Positions 13,371 through 18,091 of a DNA stretch of 18,091 nt are shown piece by piece. Position 1 is the first letter of the stretch, and every line of letters begins with the position of its first letter. The DNA comes from Parvularculaceae bacterium. GTDB taxonomy: Bacteria > Pseudomonadota > Alphaproteobacteria > Caulobacterales > Parvularculaceae. Position numbers and translations under genes: made by a program. A model generated the notes under the pieces. It did no database searches and had not been told where the DNA came from. It worked only from the letters and a program-made list of their open reading frames with translations. The stretch is taken from assembly GCA_004213235.1 (NCBI GenBank), contig SHAI01000019.1:1-18091 (forward strand), written 5' to 3'.

Positions 13371-14580
13371 ATCCATTCCTCCCACTGCGATCAGCGTGAT
13401 CTGAGCCAACTATCTCAAAACGCGCACCGAATCTTGCTTTTAACTGATCAACAAGCTCCTGCTTATCTGCAAAATACGATTCCATAGAAGGCGACACAAT
13501 CATGCGGAAGTGGGTCGACCGCTGGCGCGCGAGGCGCAATTCCAGCCCGCGCATCGCAGCCCCGGCGGTCCAGGCAAGCGATCCAGCAGCACCGCCAGAT
13601 TTTTCCTTCAATCGGCTGTCCGCGTTGATGACCGGGTTTGCCATATCAAGCAAACATGGCCGAACAAATCGCCGCCGAACGGTGAACACGCCATCTTTCT
13701 CTAACCGGCCCTGCCGTCCGACAAAACCAAGCTCGCGCAGCAGCGACTGGCGGGCCTTTGCCCCTGACGGCGGCAAGAAATCAATGACGATCAAACCGGA
13801 CACCGCACGTCGTTCAATTTCCAACGCAAGCAATTTCGCCGCAGCTGCATTTACCCGATCGTTCAACCGCCCCGAACCACCATCAGCGGCACTGCCAGCA
13901 TCAATGTCAATCATCACACCCGCTTCAGTATGATCAAAGATAAGCCGCCCCCCGCCAGGGATATCTATTGTCCGCTCTAATGCCGCGTCCAATTCAGCCT
14001 CGATTTCATCAGTCCAAAGATTTTCTTTGGCCAACCGCAGATGACCGTGCCATTCGTCACCCAGATACTCTTTGACGGCATTATGCGCGGAGACATCATT
14101 AACCGTGATGCGTTCAATCCTGCCTGAATCCAGAAACCGGAATATATCAAGCGCAGCGTCTCGCCACAAAGGCGCTCGGGCGAAAGCATCAGGCGGCGTC
14201 GCCAACCATTCTTTGACGATGGAGATTTCCCGTTGTGACAAACCGCCACGCCAATCGCCATCAAGTTCAGCGCCTTTATGCCGGACCGCTGGCCGGCGAA
14301 TACGTACTGGTAGCAGCGCGCCCTCAACCAATTTGCCTTGCGCGCGACGTGCGGAGATAAAACCATCTCTGCCAAGACCAATATCAACAAACGCGCCTTC
14401 AATATCGCGCGCGACATGCCTAATCCGCCCGACAAAGATATCTCCAACCGAAGGGGGCGGCGCATCGCTTGATTGAGACCGCCTAGGCGCAAACCAAAAC
14501 CCGGCTATTGCTTCATCCACAGTCCAGAAAAAGCGCGTCTCGGTGACACCAATGTCGATGAATAGCTGCAGGGATGTCAC
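13348..14580 (-). CDS. rng: Ribonuclease E/G family protein (short, no zinc-link)
   Basis: A 410-residue endoribonuclease of the RNase E/G family that processes rRNA and mRNA 5' ends. The S1-like domain is near residues 45-95 (GDIFVGRIRHVARDIEGAFVDIGLGRDGFI). The catalytic DNase-I-like part carries the two Mg-binding aspartate regions, VMIDIDAGSAA and GLIVIDFLPPSG. The CPxC zinc-link of E. coli RNase E/G is absent and the C-terminus is short, as in many alphaproteobacterial homologues. The start is GTG at 14580, overlapping the maf stop by GTGA. Neighbours are maf upstream and yacG downstream. Whether it is a true RNase G equivalent or a distinct short paralogue is not decided by the sequence. 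Confidence 0.92.
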   Translation of the reverse strand: MTSLQLFIDIGVTETRFFWTVDEAIAGFWFAPRRSQSSDAPPPSVGDIFVGRIRHVARDIEGAFVDIGLGRDGFISARRAQGKLVEGALLPVRIRRPAVRHKGAELDGDWRGGLSQREISIVKEWLATPPDAFARAPLWRDAALDIFRFLDSGRIERITVNDVSAHNAVKEYLGDEWHGHLRLAKENLWTDEIEAELDAALERTIDIPGGGRLIFDHTEAGVMIDIDAGSAADGGSGRLNDRVNAAAAKLLALEIERRAVSGLIVIDFLPPSGAKARQSLLRELGFVGRQGRLEKDGVFTVRRRFVRPCLLDMANPVINADSRLKEKSGGAAGSLAWTAGAAMRGLELRLARQRSTHFRMIVSPSMESYFADKQELVDQLKARFGARFEIVGSDHADRSGRNGYDIVENA

Positions 14581-15155
14581 CAGATGACGCCTGCACCACG
14601 CAAAAGATTGGCGGTTTCATGCAGCGGCAGACCAACAACATTTGTATACGACCCGATAAGGGAAACAATGTGAGCTGCAAAACGCCCCTGAATGGCATAG
14701 CCACCCGCCTTACCGCGCCATTCTCCACTATCGAGATAAGTGCGGATCTCGGCCGTCGACAGTCGTGCGACTTTTACGCGGGTCTCAGTGATGCGCGTAC
14801 GCACCTGACTTTTTGGGCCTGCAAGGCACGCAGCTGTGTATACCCTGTGACTGCGACCAGAAATCAGCGTCAGACATTGCGCCGCGGTTCTTTCATCCTC
14901 GGCTTTAGGAAGAATGCGTCGCCCACACGCAACCACGGTGTCGGCAGCGAGCACAAGTTTTTCCGGGTGCAGCCCCGCGACCGCGTCGGCTTTCTCAGCC
15001 GAAACGCGACGCGCATACTCGCGCGGGAGTTCCGCCGGGTATGGCGTTTCATCAATATCTGCTGGCTGAACCGCTCCCGGCGCGATACCGATTTGCGCAA
15101 GGAGATCTAGGCGTCTCGGACTGGCGCTGGCGAGGATTATGTCATCCGGCGTCAA
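14577..15155 (-). CDS. maf: Maf family nucleotide pyrophosphatase
   Basis: A 192-residue house-cleaning nucleoside triphosphate pyrophosphatase that hydrolyses non-canonical or modified nucleotides. Motifs: ILASASPRRLDLLAQIGI at the N-terminus, the substrate-site VLAADTVVACG, LISGRSHRVYTA, and the C-terminal GGYAIQGRFAAHIVSLIGSY followed by NVVGLPLHET. The start is a TTG at 15155 preceded by GGAAG; there is no in-frame ATG nearby. It lies 14 bp after infA and overlaps rng by GTGA, so the three are likely cotranscribed. Subfamily (dTTP/UTP or m7GTP) is not certain from eye inspection. Confidence 0.94.
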   Translation of the reverse strand: MTPDDIILASASPRRLDLLAQIGIAPGAVQPADIDETPYPAELPREYARRVSAEKADAVAGLHPEKLVLAADTVVACGRRILPKAEDERTAAQCLTLISGRSHRVYTAACLAGPKSQVRTRITETRVKVARLSTAEIRTYLDSGEWRGKAGGYAIQGRFAAHIVSLIGSYTNVVGLPLHETANLLRGAGVIW

Positions 15156-15169
15156 TGCGCTTCCAGTTC

Positions 15170-15388
15170 TTACTTGAATCGAAAGGTGACGCGCCCCTTC
15201 GTCAAATCATAGGGCGACATTTCCACCAACACTTTATCGCCCGCCAGAACACGAATGCGGTTTTTCCGCATTTTACCGGCGGTATGAGCGATAAGCTCAT
15301 GACCGTTTTCCAGTTTCACCCGATATGTGGCGTTCGGCAGAAGTTCCTCCACCACACCTTCAAACTCGAGAAGTTCTTCCTTTGCCAT
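15170..15388 (-). CDS. infA: Translation initiation factor IF-1
   Basis: A 72-residue OB-fold factor that binds the ribosomal A site during initiation. The sequence from MAKEELLEFEGVVEELLP through VKLENGHELIAHTAGKMRKNRIRVLAGDKV to YDLTKGRVTFRFK matches IF-1 throughout. The start is the ATG at 15388, with GGAG about 7 nt upstream; a longer frame beginning at 15523 has no family support. A 97-bp gap separates it from the phosphatase gene upstream, enough for its own promoter, while maf follows after 14 bp. Confidence 0.98.
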   Translation of the reverse strand: MAKEELLEFEGVVEELLPNATYRVKLENGHELIAHTAGKMRKNRIRVLAGDKVLVEMSPYDLTKGRVTFRFK

Positions 15389-15485
15389 TGGCTCTCCAAA
15401 TGCGCCTGACCGCAACAAGCGATTTGCGGCGTTCGCGCTCAAGATTTCAGATTTTTTCGGAAAATGATCGTCCTTGCCTGTAAAA

Positions 15486-15917
15486 TCAAGTTTTTGCGAA
15501 AAAATCCCCAAAACACTCTGCAATTCGTTCTGTTAAATCACCCCGCACCCGCCGATATGCGTCCAGGATCTGATCGCGCGCGCCATAAGAATCAGTCGGG
15601 TTTTCTGTCGGCCAATAAGCCAAATTTTCCGTGGGAACCTTCACCGACAACGCTTCCACCGCCTCGCTCGTCAGCGCAACGATGTTATGGAAACCCGATA
15701 GATCCATGCCTTCCAGTGATTTGGGCGCGACATTGCCAACCGAAAGGCCAATTTCCTTCAAAATCGACGGCAAGAATGGATCCGGCGCGCCTTCATACAA
15801 ACCAGCCGAATCCACGCCGACCTCCGGACGGACCCGCGATTTCAAGAGCTCCGCAGCCATTGGCGAGCGGATCGAATTTTGATTGCACACAAAGAGTATG
15901 GACATGGGTGTGGGCAT
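15486..15917 (-). CDS. Low-molecular-weight protein-tyrosine-phosphatase / arsenate reductase fold protein
   Basis: A 143-residue protein with the phosphatase P-loop near its N-terminus: FVCNQNSIRSPMAAELL, giving the Cys11-X5-Arg17-Ser signature. It has GLYEGAPDPFLPSILKEIGL and a later WPTENPTDSYGARDQ segment, where the general-acid aspartate of classical members (normally in a DP motif) appears replaced by or shifted to NPTD. It lies between UPF0262 and infA in a gene order conserved in alphaproteobacteria. Function of this orthologue is unknown; members of this family act on phosphotyrosine or arsenate. ATG 15917 was preferred over ATG 15905. Confidence 0.88.
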   Translation of the reverse strand: MPTPMSILFVCNQNSIRSPMAAELLKSRVRPEVGVDSAGLYEGAPDPFLPSILKEIGLSVGNVAPKSLEGMDLSGFHNIVALTSEAVEALSVKVPTENLAYWPTENPTDSYGARDQILDAYRRVRGDLTERIAECFGDFFAKT

Positions 15918-15939
15918 GGTTAGGACTGCAATACTCCGT

Positions 15940-16425
15940 TCAGCGCATGTGAAAACTACAGATTAGCGTGAACAGACGCCGCGCTGTATTCAAATCCAGC
16001 TTAATTTTGTCTTTCAGGCGCTCCATCAAGATCTCGGAGCCTTCATTATGCATGGCGCGCCGAGCCATATCGATCGTTTCGATCTGGGCGGGCGCTGCAT
16101 TTCGGATTGCATCGAAATAACTCTCACATAAGAGAAAATAGTCTTTGATGATTTTTCGGAAGGGCGTCATCGAGAGGTGGACGCTCCCCAGGGCCACGCC
16201 ATCACTCTGACGTACGTCGAAAACGAGGCGGCGCTCCGCATAGGAGAGATAAAGCTCGAACGGCCCATGAGATGCGCCGATTGGCTCAAAGTAATTTTCT
16301 TGCTTCAGATCAAAGATCGCAACTTTGCGTTCATGCTCAATATCTGCCGTTGCAGGCGCAAGGCTTCGCTCGTCGAGCTGTATGTCCACGATCCGGAAGG
16401 GAGAATTATTTGTGTCTTCGCTCAA
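15940..16425 (-). CDS. UPF0262 family protein
   Basis: A 161-residue protein of the UPF0262 family, confined largely to alphaproteobacteria and of unknown function. The matching blocks are DIEHERKVAIFDLKQENYFEP, LVFDVRQSDG, SMTPFRKIIKDYFLLCESY, IETIDMARRAMHNEGSE and the C-terminal DLNTARRLFTLICSF. The start assigned is TTG at 16425, which adds only a few residues to the family's usual N-terminus; a GTG at 16389 is an alternative. In relatives it directly follows hisD; here a plus-strand outer-membrane gene lies between them. Confidence 0.92.
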   Translation of the reverse strand: MSEDTNNSPFRIVDIQLDERSLAPATADIEHERKVAIFDLKQENYFEPIGASHGPFELYLSYAERRLVFDVRQSDGVALGSVHLSMTPFRKIIKDYFLLCESYFDAIRNAAPAQIETIDMARRAMHNEGSEILMERLKDKIKLDLNTARRLFTLICSFHMR

Positions 16426-16594
16426 GGTTGCTTGGCCTTTAGTTCTTCAAAAAAAACCCTATTAACCGTCGACGGACTGTACGTCATCTGTATTGATCAT
16501 TAAAGGCAGGATTTTAAGGAATGCTGCCATCGCCTTTGTGCTGAGGGTAGATACATTGGTCGCACAAAGTTCGGGTTAGAAGAAAGAGGCTTCA

Positions 16595-17602
16595 ATGAAG
16601 GCGCTCAGTAACACAACCGCCGTCGCGTTTATCACTTGCGCGATAGCTTTGGCGTTTGCGCCATCTTTCGCTGCGGCGCAGCCGCCTGGTTTGGCCAAAG
16701 ATCTCATCGATTCCGCCGCGCAGACGGGCGATGCGTCGCGGGTTCAGATCGTCGCCGATGCAGTTCGGGACGTGTTACCAACATTTCGTGCCGAGATTGA
16801 CGCCTACGCCAATGCCGCAATTTTGGCACTAAAAGAAGAACGCGCAAAAAGTGGGGGCTCAGAGCAGGTCGCATCCATTGCCACCCCAGCACCCACACCA
16901 GAACCGGCATCCGCCGCTGCCAACAAAGTAGCGCCGACGCCAAAAGGGTTGTTCTCGATTTCAGCCTGGGATGGCACTTTCAGCGCTGGTGCCTCTTTCG
17001 CCTCTGGTAACTCTGATAACGCAGCGCTTGGGCTTAGCGTTGACGCAAAACGGAAGTCAGGCACGCTCACCCACAATGTCCGCACTTACTTCAATCTGGG
17101 GGAAGCTGCTGGCACTCTTAACCAGAAACGTTGGGGTGCGGCCTATAAACTCGACATCGCGATCAATGACAGTGCTTATACTTTCGGCCGCATTTCCTAT
17201 GATGAGGATGAGTTCTCCGGTTTTGATTACCGTTTGTTCGTCGGCGGCGGTGTCGGCTACTTCATCGCCAAATCAGAGCCATTCACATTGAAGCTGGAGG
17301 GCGGTCCGGGCTACCGCTACTCGCCAATCGACGACACCCGTGAGATTGATCAAACCATGGCTGTTTATAGCGCCATTGATCTGGACTTGATCATCCGCGA
17401 AGGCTTGAAGTTCACCCAGGACGTGATGGCGACCTGGACCGATCCAACCAGCACCGTTGAAACAACCACCGCGATTACGGCAGATTTATGGGGTGGCCTG
17501 AATACCGGCCTGTCTTTCTATTATCGCTATGAGACCAACCCACCTGCCGGTCGGGGCAATGATGATACCGTGGTCCGGGCGACCCTTGGCTATTCGTTCT
17601 AG
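16595..17602 (+). CDS. DUF481 (YdiY-like) outer membrane beta-barrel protein
   Basis: A 335-residue exported protein. The signal peptide is KALSNTTAVAFITCAIALAF to a FAAAQ cleavage site. Residues about 30-85 are a helical segment and 90-115 an Ala/Pro linker, then the DUF481 barrel begins at WDGTFSAGASFASGNSDNAALGLSVD. It has repeated strand pairs such as KRWGAAYKLDIAIND and YRLFVGGGVGYFIAKS, and LKLEGGPGYRYSPID, and ends in the aromatic LGYSF expected for BAM substrates. AGAGG lies 5 nt before the ATG. It is convergent with hisD, sharing a 4-bp stop overlap, and divergent from UPF0262. DUF481 proteins are often salt- or acid-stress linked, but the role here is unknown. Confidence 0.87.
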   Translation: MKALSNTTAVAFITCAIALAFAPSFAAAQPPGLAKDLIDSAAQTGDASRVQIVADAVRDVLPTFRAEIDAYANAAILALKEERAKSGGSEQVASIATPAPTPEPASAAANKVAPTPKGLFSISAWDGTFSAGASFASGNSDNAALGLSVDAKRKSGTLTHNVRTYFNLGEAAGTLNQKRWGAAYKLDIAINDSAYTFGRISYDEDEFSGFDYRLFVGGGVGYFIAKSEPFTLKLEGGPGYRYSPIDDTREIDQTMAVYSAIDLDLIIREGLKFTQDVMATWTDPTSTVETTTAITADLWGGLNTGLSFYYRYETNPPAGRGNDDTVVRATLGYSF

Positions 17603-18091
17603 TTGTCCTCCAGGCGACGCCGAATAGACCCGGCATGCCCCGGCAACCCTTCTGCATCGGCAAGCCGCGCGGCGGCAGGTGCCAATGCGGAAAATGCTGC
17701 CAAGTCAGTTTGCAAAATAGTCGTGCGTTTCATGAAATTTTGAACGGAAAGTCCAGAGGCAAACCTCGCCGCGCCAGATGTAGGGAGAACATGATTAGGC
17801 CCCGCCACATAGTCGCCCAACGCCTCAGGGGCATAACGACCCAGGAATACAGCACCAGCATGACGGATCCTAGCGAAGAGCACATCCGGCTCGGCAACAG
17901 CAAGCTCTAAATGTTCCGGTGCCAAACGATCAACCAATCGCGGCGCATCTGCCAAAAGATCATTCACGACAATAACTGCGGAATTATTTTGCCATGCCGC
18001 ATGGACAATCTCACGGCGTGGATGTGCGGCAATCTGCGCGCCGACTTCGTTCACCACGGCATCTGCATATGCCGCATCATCCGTGATGAGA
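17599..18091 (-). CDS. hisD: Histidinol dehydrogenase (partial, N-terminus outside window)
   Basis: Catalyses the last two steps of histidine synthesis, histidinol to histidine. Only the C-terminal ~163 residues are in the window. The frame runs to the window edge (LITDDAAYADAVVNEVGAQI) and has the catalytic RLAPEHLEL Glu-His pair, the zinc-site Asp in LGDYVAGPNHVLPTSGAARF and the conserved GLSVQNFMKRTT, plus the late EGLPGHAGSIRRRL histidine. The end overlaps the DUF481 stop at a shared CTAG. In related genomes hisD is followed directly by the UPF0262 gene on the same strand. Confidence 0.96.
   Translation of the reverse strand, partial: LITDDAAYADAVVNEVGAQIAAHPRREIVHAAWQNNSAVIVVNDLLADAPRLVDRLAPEHLELAVAEPDVLFARIRHAGAVFLGRYAPEALGDYVAGPNHVLPTSGAARFASGLSVQNFMKRTTILQTDLAAFSALAPAAARLADAEGLPGHAGSIRRRLEDN

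Noticed and set aside
13502..13933. Long plus-strand frame opposite the ribonuclease E/G gene
   Set aside because: Serine/arginine/alanine-rich translation typical of an antisense shadow of a GC-rich gene; the minus-strand product is a clear family member.
16177..16503. Plus-strand frame opposite the UPF0262 gene
   Set aside because: Antisense to a conserved protein and lacking a ribosome binding site.

Overview
The window looks like chromosomal DNA of an alphaproteobacterium. The evidence is gene content and order: a divergent ctaA/DUF2842 pair, the run bamE / bc1-complex chaperone / DUF177 / plsX / fabH / ihfA / MerR, the divergent rsmE/ubiA and COQ9/rpsU pairs, and the block hisD / UPF0262 / low-molecular-weight phosphatase / infA / maf / rng / yacG. 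Several of these families (DUF2842, COQ9, UPF0262, the CBP3-like chaperone) are typical of this class. The genus cannot be named from sequence alone; a Parvularcula- or Hyphomonas-like lineage is a guess. No rRNA, tRNA, CRISPR array, transposase, integrase or phage gene was seen.

Layout. 1-640 (minus): 5' part of heme A synthase. 759-1748 (plus): DUF2842 membrane protein and an acidic repeat-bearing protein with a DUF6812-like N-terminus, convergent on bamE (1745-2248, minus). 2469-6787 (plus): CBP3-like chaperone, DUF177, plsX, fabH, ihfA and a MerR-type regulator, a compact envelope and lipid unit with two ATGA overlaps. 6788-8333: an AT-richer accessory patch with one aldo/keto reductase and poorly explained flanks. 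8334-11957: rsmE, ubiA, Tat-type msrB, COQ9 and rpsU. 12202-13143: MipA/OmpV outer-membrane protein. 13176-16425 (minus): UPF0262, phosphatase, infA, maf, rng and yacG. 16595-17602 (plus): a DUF481 outer-membrane barrel that separates UPF0262 from hisD (17599 to the window end, minus, partial).

Themes. Four loci serve the aerobic respiratory chain: ctaA (heme A), the CBP3-like chaperone (bc1 assembly), ubiA and COQ9 (ubiquinone). plsX, fabH and bamE serve phospholipid, fatty-acid and outer-membrane assembly. infA, rpsU, rsmE and rng serve translation and RNA processing.

Most of the window is conserved housekeeping DNA and I found no convincing new multi-gene system. The observations most worth checking are an apparent CTG start codon for rpsU with a strong hairpin in its leader, two convergent gene pairs that both end in a shared CTAG, the DUF481 gene inside the conserved hisD-to-yacG block, the aldo/keto reductase patch with possible gene remnants on both sides, and several short repeats and palindromes in intergenic DNA.
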